A DNA stretch of 64,000 nucleotides from Pararhodobacter aggregans (GCF_003075525.1 NZ_QDDR01000007.1:124001-188000); one strand, 5' to 3'; positions 8,714-18,454 are shown, numbered from the stretch's first letter. The notes: generated by a model not told the origin, from the sequence alone. Numbers and translations: made by a program.

Positions 8714-9309
8714 GCCATCTGCGGCTGAAGGGCGCGGACCCCGAGGTCCAGCGCGCCGCGCTCCTCGGGATCGTGGGCGACAGCCCGGTCTTGATGCGGA
8801 CCCTGCATCTGGCCCGGGACATGGCGCTGCCCGATTGGTGGCTGGTCTCGGGGGCGATCTACGGGCAGGTCTGGAACGCCCTGACGGATCGACCCGAAAT
8901 GCACGGGGTCAAGGACATCGACCTCTTCTATTTCGACCCCGACACCAGCTACGCGGCCGAGGACCGGCAGATCCGCCGCGCCGCCGCCCTCTTCCCGCCC
9001 GCCCCGCCGGTGGAGCTGCGCAATCAGGCGCGCGTGCCGCTCTGGTATCCGGCGCATTTCGGCAGGACCTATCCGGCGATCCGGACCTCGGCCGGGGCCA
9101 TCGACCTTTTCGCCTGCACCACCCATTGCGTGGGGCTCAGGCTGGAAGCGGACGACAGCCTGACCCTGTACGCGCCCTACGGGCTGGAGCCGATCTTCGC
9201 CTTCCGGCTGGAGCCGAACACGCGGCTCGACAACCGCGCCACGCATGCGGCCAAGGCCGAGCGACAGCAACGTCACTGGCCGGAACTGACGGTGATTCCC
9301 TGGCCATAG
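8710..9309 (+). CDS. Nucleotidyltransferase family protein (DUF925 type)
   Basis: A 199-residue protein beginning at GTG, overlapped by the holA stop. The core VKDIDLFYFDPDTSY (about residues 61-75) carries a D-x-D metal-binding pair after a WWLVSGAIYGQVWN segment. This is the layout of the NTP_transf_6 / DUF925 group, whose natural substrate is unknown. FRLEPNTRLDNRATHAAKAERQ near the C-terminus is also family-conserved. There is no transmembrane or export signal. It ends the leuS-lptE-holA unit. Function should be left as nucleotidyltransferase-like. Confidence 0.85.
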   Translation: MSHLRLKGADPEVQRAALLGIVGDSPVLMRTLHLARDMALPDWWLVSGAIYGQVWNALTDRPEMHGVKDIDLFYFDPDTSYAAEDRQIRRAAALFPPAPPVELRNQARVPLWYPAHFGRTYPAIRTSAGAIDLFACTTHCVGLRLEADDSLTLYAPYGLEPIFAFRLEPNTRLDNRATHAAKAERQQRHWPELTVIPWP

Positions 9310-9366
9310 GCTTGCGGGCACCCGGGGCGCGTGTCTTGATGCGGCAACGCCAAGGGAGGACGCAAG

Positions 9367-9963
9367 ATGACCCAATACACGCTGATCGGTGCCGCCAGCA
9401 CCCGCGCCGGCCGCGCGCTGTGGATGCTGGAAGAACTGGGCGTGCCCTATGAGCATGTCGGCGTGAAGCCGCATGCCGAGGAAGTCACCCGCCACTACCC
9501 GCGCGGCAAGGTTCCGGTCCTGCTGGTCGATGGCGAGCCGCTGACCGATTCGACGGCGATCATCCAGTATCTGGCCGATGCGCATGGCCGCTTCACCGCC
9601 GCCGCCGGAACGCTGGACCGGGCGCGGCAGGATGCGATGCTGCACCTGCTGCTGGACGAATTCGACGCGGTGCTCTGGACCTCGGCCCGGCACAGCTTCA
9701 TCCTGCCCGCCGAGCGCCGGGTGCCCGAGGTGAAGGATTCGCTGCGTTGGGAATTCTCGGTCAACCAGGCCTCGCTGGTGCGGCGGATGGGTGAGCGGCC
9801 CTATGTCACGGGCGACGATTTCACCGTGGCCGATATCGTGCTGGCGCATTGCCTGATCTGGGCGCGGGCGGCGAAATTCGAGATCACCGAACCGGCGCTG
9901 CAGGACTATGCCAGGCGCATTGCCGAGCGTCCGGCCTTCCGGCGGGTGTTCATGAAGGGCTGA
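9367..9963 (+). CDS. Glutathione S-transferase family protein
   Basis: A 198-residue soluble protein. The N-terminal thioredoxin-like domain (residues 1-76) has STRAGRALWMLEELGVPYEHV with the catalytic Ser/Arg region, a cis-Pro segment GKVPVLLVDG, and the glutathione-binding LTDSTAIIQYL (E/D-S-x-A-I). The C-terminal helical domain (about 88-198) ends YARRIAERPAFRRVF. Such enzymes conjugate or reduce electrophiles with glutathione; the substrate is not predictable. The ATG follows AGGGAGGACGCAAG. It is convergent with tamB, 7 nt away. Confidence 0.92.
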   Translation: MTQYTLIGAASTRAGRALWMLEELGVPYEHVGVKPHAEEVTRHYPRGKVPVLLVDGEPLTDSTAIIQYLADAHGRFTAAAGTLDRARQDAMLHLLLDEFDAVLWTSARHSFILPAERRVPEVKDSLRWEFSVNQASLVRRMGERPYVTGDDFTVADIVLAHCLIWARAAKFEITEPALQDYARRIAERPAFRRVFMKG

Positions 9964-9970
9964 GCCCGCC

Positions 9971-12900
9971 TCAATAGTCGCGTTCGTAGAACAGGCCGAC
10001 GCCGGAGCCGCCCGAGGTATCGGCGCGGCCCCGGAGCGTGACATTGGGCATCAGGTCCAGGTTGATCGTCACCTGGCCCTGCCCGGTCGAATCGACGCTG
10101 ACATCGGTATAGAGCCGGTCGCCGATATGCCGCCCGGCCCTGAGCTGGGTATTGCCCGCGTCATTCACCGTGAAATCGAGGTCGTCGAGGCCCATCGCCT
10201 CACGCGTGCGGGACAGGATGGAATTGTCCGCGCGCCCGGTCAGGGTGGCCACCGACATGGCCAGCTGCGCCGCCTGGAACGGGCTGAGCGAGGTCAGCGA
10301 GCGGCGGAAGATCAGCCGCGCCATCACCTCGTCCTCGGGCAGTTCGGGGACCGAGGAGAAGCTGATCTCAGGACTGTCCGCCTGCCCCGACAGCGTGACC
10401 GAGGTCAGCACGCCGTCGCTTTCGGTGGTGGCGGTCAGGCGGATGAAGGGCATGAAGCTGCCGACCATGCTGGCCGAGCCGTCGGTCAGGGTGAAACGGT
10501 TGCCCAAGAGGTCCAGACGGCCACGGATCAGGGTGAAATTGCCCGCGGGCACCACGGTCCGGGTGTTGCCGCCCAGGGTCAGCGTGCCGCCCAGTTCCGC
10601 GTCCAGCCCCCGGCCCCGCACGAAGACCCGCCCCGGCGCATTGAGCCGCAGGTCCAGCCTGAGCGGCACCGGCGCCGCGCCGACCCGGGTGCCCGTGGCG
10701 ATGCCCGCGTTGATGCGGGTCTGGCGGCTGGCGGCGTCCTCGGCGACATGGGTCAGGCCCTGCAGGCCGATCCCGGCCCGGCCGAGGGGCGAATTGGGGA
10801 TGCGGATCTCGGCCTCGTTCACCGTGACATCGCCCGAGACCAGCGCCCCGGCACTGAGCGGGCCGTTCAGCCGGAAGGTGCCGGACACCCGCGCATCGAA
10901 GAGCCGCGGCTGCTGCACCATCAGATCGTCGACCCGGATGCTGAGGTCGGCGCTGCTGCCCCGGTCCAGCCGGATCCCGCCCGAGATCGTCGCCCGCCCG
11001 CCCGACAGCGAATTGCCCGACAGCTCGATCTGCGCGCTGGCACCGTTCAGCCGGGCGCTGGCCTCGATATCCTGGAAGGCGACGCCGACCGCGGGCAGCG
11101 AATAGCGCCCGCCGCCCAGGCTGGCGGTGAGCCGCAGCGCCTCGAGCCCCGGGCGACCGTTCATCGACCCGTCGAACCGCACCACGCCCGAGACGCTGGC
11201 AGGTTCCAGCATCGGGTTCAGGAGCACGCTGTCGGCCTGACCGTTGAAAGCCAGCGCCACGGTGAAATCGTCGTTGATCCGCCCGGTGGTGGTGGCGTTC
11301 AGCCCCGAGGGCCCCGCCAGCCGCAGATCGACGCCATAGGCCGTGGCCCCCGCGCCGCGCGTCACGTCGCCGCCCAGCGTCACCCGCCCGCCGATGCCGG
11401 GCACCAGACGGCCGATGTTCTCGATCGCCGCGTCGATGGTGAAGCGGGCGGCGCCGGTGGCCTGCTGCACGCCGCTCACGCTGGCGCGCAGCCCGTCGGC
11501 GGTCAGCTGCACGCTGTCGATGGCGATGGCGCCGCTATCGGTCGCCGTGGCCCGGGCCATCAGCGACAGGCCGCTGCCGATCAGCGCATCGACCTGGGCG
11601 ATGCCGGTGGCGAGCGGCCCCTCACCCTCGACCGCCAGCGCGTAGCGGGTGGTGCCTGCGGCGCCGTTCATCTCGGCCCGGCCGCTGATCGCGCCCCGCC
11701 CGCCCGGGGTCAGTGCCGCCAGATCGAGCCTGAGCATCCTCAGCGTCAGGTCGGGGGCGGTGGCGGAATAGGCGCCCTCGGCCTCCATCTCCAGCCGCGG
11801 GCCCTGAAGCGAGGCCTGGACCACCTGCGTGACACCATCGGCGATGACCAGATCGGCCAGCAGCCGGTTGGTGCCGGTGAAGATCCCGCCCAGGATCCCG
11901 GCCGCGGGCAGATCGGCCAGTGCCAGATCCGAGACGGTGCCGTCCAGCTGGACCCGCGTGGCGCTGGCGGTGGTCGAGAGCCGTGCATCGAGCGCCGCCT
12001 GCCCGCCATAGCCCGCGCCCAGCCGCGAGAGATCCGAGGCGACAAGCCGCGCGCTGACATCGGCGGCGCCGGGTTCCAGCGAGCCCTCGGCCGAAAGCTG
12101 CAGCGTGCCCGCCGTCAGGCTGAGCGAGCGCAGCGTCGTGCCCTCGGTATCGCGGCGGATCGACAGCTCGATCCCGGCCTGACCGGCCAGCAGCGCGTCT
12201 GCCTCGGCAATACCGACCGAAAGGTCGCGCGTGGTCAGGTTGGACGTCAGGTCCAGCGCGCCGGTCAGCGGGTTGACGCTGCCCTGCATGTTGGCCAGCG
12301 CATGCCCGCCCAAGGGCCGCCCGGCCAGCGCGCTGAAGGCCGACAGATCCGGCGCCTCGAATTCGACATAGCCGTCGAAATTCAGCCCGGTCAGCTGGCC
12401 ATAGGCGGTGAGCGAGACGGTCTGCCCCTCGAAGGCAAGGCCGGTCAGTTCGATGGGGCTGTCGGCGCCGGGCCAGTTGAGGCTGGCAAGGCCGAAAAAG
12501 CTGCTGCCGATGGCCTGTTGCAAAGCAGGATCGGCGGCATCGACGCCCTGCGCCTGGAATTCGAAGACGCCCTCGAACAGCGGCACCTGCGCGTCACCGG
12601 GCAGGGGCGCCTGTTCGGTGGCGTTGAGCCGCCCGCGCCCGTTGAGCGTGGCGGTGGCGATGGTCAGGTCGGTCAGGTCCAGCCGGTCCATCTCGGCCCG
12701 GACCTGCCAGTCGCGCGACTGGCTTTCGTCATAGGCAATGGTCAGGTTGGCGCTGCGCAGATGCCCCGCGCCCGAGGTGCCGGGCAAGAGCACCGGCTCG
12801 CCATCCTCGCGCGAGATGCCGGCGGTCAGCTGCACCATGCGCGGCACGCCCTGGGCGCTGAAGGCGGCGCTGCCGTTCACCCGCATCGCCCGGGTCGAGA

Positions 12901-13915
12901 TGGTCAGTTCCGGCAGGTCGATCTCGCCCTCGTCCGAGCGGGTGCCGGTGGCGCGCAGGCGGGAGCTTGCGCCGAAAAACGGATGCAGGTCGGCAACCAG
13001 CAGCGGCCGCAAATCGCCCTCGATATCCAGCGAGAAGCCACCGCCCGACAGCACGCCGGTTTCCGGCGAATCGTCGACCACGGCGAAACGGCCGGTCACG
13101 CGCTCCTCGCCATCGGTCGAGAGGGTGATGTCGGCGCCGAAGGTGCTGATCGGTCCCGCGCCCTGCACCCGCATGCCCAGCGCCGGACGCTCGGGGATGT
13201 TGAGCAGCGTGGCGACGATGCCGCCGCCGCCCTCGGTCAGTTCCAGATCCAGCGTCAGGTTGCGGCTTTCGTTGTCGAAATCCCCGGCGAAGCGGAAGGC
13301 GCCCTCCTGCCCGTCGGTGCGGTGGGCGTCGAACCGGGCCACGCCCTGCCCGCCCTGCAATTGCGCCGATCCGGTCAGCGTGAACTCGGCCACCTGCCCG
13401 ATCACCGGCGGTTCCAGATGCACAAGCCCCGCGCGCACCTCGCCGATCAGCAGCGCCACCGGCAGTTCCGGCAGCGAGAAATCCTCGCGCGCGGTGGGGC
13501 TGGGCAGGTTGTTGTCGGCGGGCGCGGTATTGGGCAGGCGGGCGATGTCGATGCGCCCGGCGCTGAGTTCGTTGATCTCGACCCGGCGGTTGAGCAGCGC
13601 CGAGCGGTTCCAGTCGATCACCACATCGGTGAGCGTGATCCAGATGCCCTGATCGTCGGCGATGGAAATCTCGCGCACCGTGGCGCGCGAGGACAGCGCC
13701 CCCTCGAAGCCGCGGATCCGCACGTCGCGCCCGGCATCGGACAACAGGTCCTGCAGCGTGCCGGCCAGGATGCCGACATCCTCGCTGGTGTCCTGCGCGG
13801 CCATCGGCAGGGGGGCGGCGATCAGCATCAGCAGCGCCACAAGCCCGGCAAGCAGCCAGCGATGACGGCGGAGGGGGCGCTCCGCAGCCCGGGAGAAAGC
13901 GCGCCGTTCCCGCAT
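9971..13915 (-). CDS. tamB: Translocation and assembly module protein TamB
   Basis: A 1314-residue inner-membrane-anchored periplasmic protein. A single N-terminal membrane segment (WLLAGLVALLMLIAAPLPMAA) is followed by long beta-rich repeats. The C-terminal DUF490/TamB domain, about the last 400 residues, ends GSGVGLFYERDY. TamB spans the periplasm and works with TamA in outer-membrane protein insertion and phospholipid transport. Its ATG overlaps the tamA stop by one base (TGATG), confirming a tamAB operon. Long open frames on the opposite strand are compositional shadows. Confidence 0.95.
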   Translation of the reverse strand: MRERRAFSRAAERPLRRHRWLLAGLVALLMLIAAPLPMAAQDTSEDVGILAGTLQDLLSDAGRDVRIRGFEGALSSRATVREISIADDQGIWITLTDVVIDWNRSALLNRRVEINELSAGRIDIARLPNTAPADNNLPSPTAREDFSLPELPVALLIGEVRAGLVHLEPPVIGQVAEFTLTGSAQLQGGQGVARFDAHRTDGQEGAFRFAGDFDNESRNLTLDLELTEGGGGIVATLLNIPERPALGMRVQGAGPISTFGADITLSTDGEERVTGRFAVVDDSPETGVLSGGGFSLDIEGDLRPLLVADLHPFFGASSRLRATGTRSDEGEIDLPELTISTRAMRVNGSAAFSAQGVPRMVQLTAGISREDGEPVLLPGTSGAGHLRSANLTIAYDESQSRDWQVRAEMDRLDLTDLTIATATLNGRGRLNATEQAPLPGDAQVPLFEGVFEFQAQGVDAADPALQQAIGSSFFGLASLNWPGADSPIELTGLAFEGQTVSLTAYGQLTGLNFDGYVEFEAPDLSAFSALAGRPLGGHALANMQGSVNPLTGALDLTSNLTTRDLSVGIAEADALLAGQAGIELSIRRDTEGTTLRSLSLTAGTLQLSAEGSLEPGAADVSARLVASDLSRLGAGYGGQAALDARLSTTASATRVQLDGTVSDLALADLPAAGILGGIFTGTNRLLADLVIADGVTQVVQASLQGPRLEMEAEGAYSATAPDLTLRMLRLDLAALTPGGRGAISGRAEMNGAAGTTRYALAVEGEGPLATGIAQVDALIGSGLSLMARATATDSGAIAIDSVQLTADGLRASVSGVQQATGAARFTIDAAIENIGRLVPGIGGRVTLGGDVTRGAGATAYGVDLRLAGPSGLNATTTGRINDDFTVALAFNGQADSVLLNPMLEPASVSGVVRFDGSMNGRPGLEALRLTASLGGGRYSLPAVGVAFQDIEASARLNGASAQIELSGNSLSGGRATISGGIRLDRGSSADLSIRVDDLMVQQPRLFDARVSGTFRLNGPLSAGALVSGDVTVNEAEIRIPNSPLGRAGIGLQGLTHVAEDAASRQTRINAGIATGTRVGAAPVPLRLDLRLNAPGRVFVRGRGLDAELGGTLTLGGNTRTVVPAGNFTLIRGRLDLLGNRFTLTDGSASMVGSFMPFIRLTATTESDGVLTSVTLSGQADSPEISFSSVPELPEDEVMARLIFRRSLTSLSPFQAAQLAMSVATLTGRADNSILSRTREAMGLDDLDFTVNDAGNTQLRAGRHIGDRLYTDVSVDSTGQGQVTINLDLMPNVTLRGRADTSGGSGVGLFYERDY

Positions 13916-15789
13916 CAGAACGCCTGGCCGATGCCGAGATAGATCTGCAGATTGTTGCCGGTGACCCCCGCGTTGCGGCGCACCGGCACGGCCAGATCCA
14001 GCCGCAGGGGGCCGATCGGCGTGGCGTAGCGGATGCCGAAGCCCGCGCCCGCGTGCCAGCCGGTGGCGCCGGAGAAGACCTCGGACGAAACCGCGCCGGC
14101 ATCGGCGAAACCCACCACCTGCCAGCTTTCGTTGACCCGCACCCGCACCTCGCCCGAGAGCGCGGCGAAACCCCGCCCGCCCGAGGGCGGCGGCCCGGCC
14201 ACGCCCAGCGATTGATAGGGCAGGCCGCGCACGCTGCCGCCGCCGCCGGAATAGAACAGGAAGCCGCGGGGCGTGGCGTCGATATCGGGGCCGATCACCG
14301 CGCCCAATTGCCCGCGCCCGGCCAGCACGATCCGGTTCTCGCTGCCCAGCCCCAGATAGACCCGGCCGTCAAAGCGCAGCCGCAATCCGCTGTCCGCACC
14401 GGCGAAACCGAAATAGGGCATCGCCTCGGCCCAGAGGTAATGGCCGCGCGTGGCGTCGAGCGCCTCGTCGCGGGTGTCCCGGGTCACGGCGACCGGCAGG
14501 CCGAAAGTGCCGAAATTGCGGTCCACGCCGGAAAATGCCGCGTTCTCGAAGCGCAGCACCGCTCCGCCGCTGATCCTGAACGCCTCGCCGAAACGGCGCA
14601 CCAGCTGGGCCGAGGCCTCGTAGGCGTCGGCCTCGTAGTCGCGCTCGTTCAGCCGCACGGCGTTGAGGCCGAGTTCCAGATCGGTGTCGCGGTTGAAGGT
14701 CGCGGGCCGGGTATAGCGCGCGTCCAGCGTGAAGCCGATGCCGCCGACCCGGGCGCCGATCCCGTCGATCGCCGCCTCAAGCCGCAGCCGCTCGGCCCCG
14801 CGCAACAGGTTGCGGTGCAGCCAGAAACCGCTGAGCCGCACGCCGGATTCGCTGTCCACCTCGACCCCGAAGCCGATGCGGCGCGGCAGGGCCTCGTCCA
14901 CCCGGGCGGTCACGTCGATGGTGCCGTCGGGATTGGCGCGTTCGGCGGTTTCCAGCACCACCGAGGAGAAGGTGCCGGTCTGGCGCAGCCGCGTCTCGGC
15001 CTCGGAGATGGCCTCGGGCGTGTGCAGCTCGCCGCGGTCAAGCCCGGCGATATCGACGACCCGCTCGCCCCGCGTGCGCTCGTTCCCGGCCGGGATGACG
15101 CTGCCGACATGCAGCTGCGGCCCCGGCGCCAGCGACAACCGCACATCGAGGCGCTGCGCGGCGTGGTTGGCCACCACCTGCTGGCCGGTCGGCTCGATCA
15201 GCGCGTAGCCCTGATCGCGCCAGGCATCCATCGCCGCGCCCAGCGCCGCGCGCACGACGGTCGAACGCGCCGGCTGGCCGGCGGCGAATTCTTCGGGCAA
15301 GTCGGTGCCCGGGGCCAGCGGCGCGATGGAGACCGTGCCGAAGGTGAATTCGGGCCCGAGCTCGATGTTGATGACGATCCGGTCGATCCGCGACGGGTTC
15401 GAGAGGGGCGAGATATCCGCCGCCTCGCGCCCGTCGACCAGCACATGGATCACCGGGGCGTAATAGGCTTCCTCGTAGAGCAGGTTGATGAGCCGCCCGT
15501 ATTCCGCCCGTGCCGCCGCCATCAGGTCCAGCGGCGCGGTCCGCTCGGCCGCCTGCGCGGTCATCAGCAGCGAGCTGGCTTCCAGCGTCTCGCGCAGCGC
15601 GTCCGAGGCGCCCGGGACGTTGAGATCAAGGGATTCCAAGGCTTTGGCAGGCGTGCTCAGCGGCAGCAAAGCGATCAGTCCGACGGCAAAAAACCAAGAC
15701 AACCGGGAGCCACCGACCCGGAATCCCGGAGTCCCTGCCACCCCGGCGGCGCCCGGGTTTCCCCGCCGTCCTGCCGTCGCGTTGCCCAC
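13915..15789 (-). CDS. tamA: Autotransporter assembly factor TamA, GTG start
   Basis: A 624-residue Omp85-family barrel. GTG at 15789 is preceded by AGAGGAC at 6 nt; no in-frame ATG lies nearer to the signal segment LSWFFAVGLIALLPLSTPAKA. POTRA-like repeats occupy roughly residues 100-290. The barrel follows, with RRIGFGVEVDSESGVRLSG and the GGGGSVRGLPYQSLG loop, where the Omp85 VRG(Y/F) motif appears as VRGLPY. The C-terminus IYLGIGQAF ends in phenylalanine, as required for insertion. It acts in the outer membrane with TamB, whose gene it overlaps. Confidence 0.93.
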   Translation of the reverse strand: MGNATAGRRGNPGAAGVAGTPGFRVGGSRLSWFFAVGLIALLPLSTPAKALESLDLNVPGASDALRETLEASSLLMTAQAAERTAPLDLMAAARAEYGRLINLLYEEAYYAPVIHVLVDGREAADISPLSNPSRIDRIVINIELGPEFTFGTVSIAPLAPGTDLPEEFAAGQPARSTVVRAALGAAMDAWRDQGYALIEPTGQQVVANHAAQRLDVRLSLAPGPQLHVGSVIPAGNERTRGERVVDIAGLDRGELHTPEAISEAETRLRQTGTFSSVVLETAERANPDGTIDVTARVDEALPRRIGFGVEVDSESGVRLSGFWLHRNLLRGAERLRLEAAIDGIGARVGGIGFTLDARYTRPATFNRDTDLELGLNAVRLNERDYEADAYEASAQLVRRFGEAFRISGGAVLRFENAAFSGVDRNFGTFGLPVAVTRDTRDEALDATRGHYLWAEAMPYFGFAGADSGLRLRFDGRVYLGLGSENRIVLAGRGQLGAVIGPDIDATPRGFLFYSGGGGSVRGLPYQSLGVAGPPPSGGRGFAALSGEVRVRVNESWQVVGFADAGAVSSEVFSGATGWHAGAGFGIRYATPIGPLRLDLAVPVRRNAGVTGNNLQIYLGIGQAF

Positions 15790-15984
15790 GCGCTGTCCTC
15801 TTGTCGTACCGCCTTTTTTCAAGATGTCGCACAAAGCCCCCCAGCGGACAACACCCGATTGCCCCGGTTTGGCGGCCCGGCGCCTGCCGTGGCGGAAAGG
15901 CGCCTTGCCGGATTCGCCTGCCAGACGCTTGACAGAAAGGGCGCCGAGGTTCAGTTCACCCGTGAACATGTGAAGGAAGCTGCG

Positions 15985-17214
15985 ATGGCCGACTCGACCG
16001 TCCCTCAGCCCACCATCGGCACCCCGTCCCCGCAATCGGCGCAGGCGGTGGTTCAGACCCAGTATCTGGTGATCCTGTCGATTGCTGTGTGCCATTTTAT
16101 CAACGATGTGATGCAGTCGGTGCTTTCGGCAAGCTATCCGCTGCTTCATGACGAATTCTCGTTGAGCTTCACACAAATCGGCCTGATGTCGCTGGCTTTC
16201 ATGGGCACGGCCTCGGTCCTGCAGCCGCTGGTCGGCACGATCACCGACCGCTACCCCTTCGCGCAATCGCTGACGCTGGGCATGGGCTCGACCATGCTGG
16301 GCCTTCTGCTGCTGGCCAATGCGCCGAGCTACGGCTTCCTGCTGATGGGCGCCTCGCTGATCGGCATCGGCTCGGCCGTCTTCCATCCTGAGGCCAGCCG
16401 CGTCGCCCGCGCCGCCGCGGGACGCAAGTTCGGCACCGCGCAGAGCTTCTTCCAGGTCGGCGGCAACGCGGGCCATGCCGCGGGGCCCTTGCTGGCCGCG
16501 TTCATCGTCGTGCCCTCGGGCCGGGCCTCGGTCGCCTGGTTCGCGCTGCTGGCGCTGGTCGGCATGGCGATCCTCAGCCAGGTCGGGCGCTGGCACGCCA
16601 ACCATCGGCGGACGAAAAAGGCCGTGGCCCCTGCCCGCGCCCATGGGCTGCCGAAGCGGACGGTGGTCATCACCATCACCCTGCTGGCCTTCCTCGTCTT
16701 CACCAAGAACGCCTATATCGCCTCGATCAGCTCGTATTACACCTTCTTCCTGATCGAGCGGTTCGAGCTGAGCACGCAGGAAGCGCAGATGATGCTGTTC
16801 ATCTTCCTCGCCGCCTCGGCCGCGGGGGTGATCTTCGGCGGGCCGATCGGCGACAAGATCGGCACGCGGGCGGTGATCTGGGTGTCGATCCTGGGCGTGC
16901 TGCCCTTCACGCTGGCGCTGCCCTATGCCAACCTCTTCTGGACCGGGGTGCTGACCGTCTTCATCGGGCTGATCCTGTCCTCGGCCTTCCCGGCCATCGT
17001 GGTCTTCGCGCAAGAGCTGGTGCCGGGCCGGGTCGGCCTGATCGCGGGCGTGTTCTTCGGCCTTTCCTTCGGGATCGGCGGGATCGCGGCGGCGGCGCTG
17101 GGTCTGGTGGCCGATGCGACCAGCATCGAGTTCGTCTATCACCTCTGCGCCTTCCTGCCGGCGCTGGGGATCCTGGCCGCCTTCCTGCCCCGGCTGGGGC
17201 AGGATCCGGCCTAA
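15985..17214 (+). CDS. MFS transporter, fosmidomycin-resistance (Fsr) type
   Basis: A 409-residue inner-membrane protein with about 12 hydrophobic segments. The early motif VCHFINDVMQSVLSASYPLL and the loop DRYPFAQSLTLGMG match the Fsr branch of drug:H+ antiporters, as does VFHPEASRVARAAAGRKFG between helices 4 and 5. A basic central loop (HANHRRTKKAV) splits the halves. The ATG follows GAAGGAAGC. It probably exports a small amphipathic compound; the substrate is unknown. Its last bases overlap the convergent LysR gene. Confidence 0.88.
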   Translation: MADSTVPQPTIGTPSPQSAQAVVQTQYLVILSIAVCHFINDVMQSVLSASYPLLHDEFSLSFTQIGLMSLAFMGTASVLQPLVGTITDRYPFAQSLTLGMGSTMLGLLLLANAPSYGFLLMGASLIGIGSAVFHPEASRVARAAAGRKFGTAQSFFQVGGNAGHAAGPLLAAFIVVPSGRASVAWFALLALVGMAILSQVGRWHANHRRTKKAVAPARAHGLPKRTVVITITLLAFLVFTKNAYIASISSYYTFFLIERFELSTQEAQMMLFIFLAASAAGVIFGGPIGDKIGTRAVIWVSILGVLPFTLALPYANLFWTGVLTVFIGLILSSAFPAIVVFAQELVPGRVGLIAGVFFGLSFGIGGIAAAALGLVADATSIEFVYHLCAFLPALGILAAFLPRLGQDPA

Positions 17215-18083
17215 CCCGCGGCGCGCCGCAGCCAGCGGCGGAAGATCTGCGCGCCGGGTGACAGCGGTTCGGGCCGGGTGACGATGTAGTATCCCAGCCC
17301 CGCCGCGTCGCCTTCGTGCAGGGCGATCAACTGGCCCGATTGCAGATCGGGCTCGATCAGCGCCAGGGCCTGGATCGACAGGCCGAGGCCCGCGCGCACC
17401 GCGCTCACCACCATGCCGTTGCTGGCCATCTCGCGCGCGCCGACCGTCTGGAAATCGACGCCGACCACCGCGCCCCAGAGCCGCTGCTCGCTGGCGCCGG
17501 TAGAGAAGAACCAGTCATGCGCGGTGAGCTTGCCCAGATCCTCGAGCGAGCGCGCCTTGGTATAGCCGGGCGCCGCCACCACGGCGAAGCGGTTGGCGGT
17601 CAGCATCTCGGCCTCCACCCCGGGCCAGGTGCCGCCGCCGAAACGGATCGCCAGGTCGATACCGTCACGGCGCAGGTCCGAGAGCGCGATGCCGGGCACC
17701 AGCCGCACCTCCACCTCGGGATGCGCGGCCCAGAAGCCGCCCATGCGGGGCATCAGCCAACTTTCGGCAAACGAGGGGGTCAGCGCCACCACGACGGGGC
17801 GCTGTTCGCGCCTCGCCCGCATCCGCGCCACACCCTCGGCGATCATCGCGAACCCCTCGCCCAGCGCGGCGGCCAGTTCGTGCCCGGCCTCGGTCAGCGC
17901 CATCCCCTGCCCCTCGCGCAGCGCCAGCGGTTCGGCGAAATCCGCTTCCAGCTGGCGCAGGTGCTGCGAGACGGCGGCATGGGTGACATTCAGCTCCCGC
18001 GCCGCGGCCGAAAGGCTGCCGTGACGCGCCAGCGCCTCGAACGCGCGGAGCGAGGCCAGCGAGGGGATCTCCTTCCAATCCAT
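17211..18083 (-). CDS. LysR-family transcriptional regulator, GcvA-like
   Basis: A 290-residue regulator. The winged helix-turn-helix occupies residues 8-65 (SLRAFEALARHGSLSAAAREL and THAAVSQHLRQLEADF). The effector-binding domain spans about 92-290, with FAESWLMPRMGGFWAAHPEVEV, IDLAIRFGGGTWPGVEAEML and the terminal FRRWLRRAAG; this is the GcvA subgroup layout. It diverges from a 58-residue gene starting at 18184, which is the natural candidate target in the usual LysR arrangement. The effector is unknown. Its 3' end overlaps the MFS gene by 4 bp on the opposite strand. Confidence 0.92.
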   Translation of the reverse strand: MDWKEIPSLASLRAFEALARHGSLSAAARELNVTHAAVSQHLRQLEADFAEPLALREGQGMALTEAGHELAAALGEGFAMIAEGVARMRARREQRPVVVALTPSFAESWLMPRMGGFWAAHPEVEVRLVPGIALSDLRRDGIDLAIRFGGGTWPGVEAEMLTANRFAVVAAPGYTKARSLEDLGKLTAHDWFFSTGASEQRLWGAVVGVDFQTVGAREMASNGMVVSAVRAGLGLSIQALALIEPDLQSGQLIALHEGDAAGLGYYIVTRPEPLSPGAQIFRRWLRRAAG

Positions 18084-18140
18084 CCCCGGATGTTAGCACA
18101 GGTAACAGGCAAAAAACCATCCGAACTTCGGTCGGGGCGG

Positions 18141-18168
18141 CGTTTCTGGCAGAGTGGAGGCCAGAAAC
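18141..18168. promoter_or_regulatory. Inverted repeat in the LysR / small-gene intergenic region
   Basis: GTTTCTGGC (18142-18150) and GCCAGAAAC (18160-18168) form a 9-bp perfect dyad with a 9-nt spacer. It lies just upstream of the AAAGGAG (18171-18177) of the small gene. It could be a LysR-type operator or a hairpin next to the ribosome-binding site. Confidence 0.5.
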
Positions 18169-18183
18169 CGAAAGGAGTTTCCC

Positions 18184-18360
18184 ATGTTCGGCATCCTCAA
18201 CGCCACCCTCCGCGTCGCCACCCGCTCTGATTCCTGGCCGGATGCGGAGAAGCCGCCGGTCAAGCGCGCGAGCCGCCCGCTGCTGCCCTGGTTCGACGAG
18301 ACCCCGTGCAACCCGCGCACCGGGCTCAGGCCGGGTGAAAGCTGGACTGACAGGTTCTGA
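18184..18360 (+). CDS. Small hypothetical protein (58 residues), divergent from LysR
   Basis: ATG 18184 follows a strong AAAGGAG at 6 nt. The product begins [18 protein letters not shown] and ends [22 protein letters not shown]. It has no membrane span and only one cysteine. It carries proline- and arginine-rich segments, and [12 protein letters not shown] is the most distinctive stretch. I do not recognise the family. Good spacing of the Shine-Dalgarno, coding-like GC distribution and divergence from a LysR gene argue that it is real. It may be the target of that regulator, since LysR proteins usually control the divergent neighbour. Confidence 0.65.
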   Translation: MFGILNATLRVATRSDSWPDAEKPPVKRASRPLLPWFDETPCNPRTGLRPGESWTDRF

Positions 18361-18425
18361 TCCGGGTGCCAAAACCCTGCCCGGCGCCGCGTTTTCCCCC
18401 TGCAAACCCTGACTCCGGGCTGGCA

Positions 18426-18454
18426 TTGCCGCGGAATGGCCCGAGTGTTATCTC
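18426..18454 (+). promoter_or_regulatory. Candidate promoter of ahcY
   Basis: TTGCCG (18426-18431), 17 nt, TATCTC (18449-18454), ending 34 nt before the ahcY ATG. A CCGAG/CTCGG mini-hairpin overlaps the -10. The -10 match is weak, so this is tentative. No SAH riboswitch core was recognised here. Confidence 0.3.

Noticed and set aside
10127-13942. Long open frame on the plus strand opposite tamB
   Set aside because: It is an antisense shadow of high-GC coding DNA: composition is Gly/Arg/Gln-rich with no domain, and the minus-strand TamB is unmistakable.
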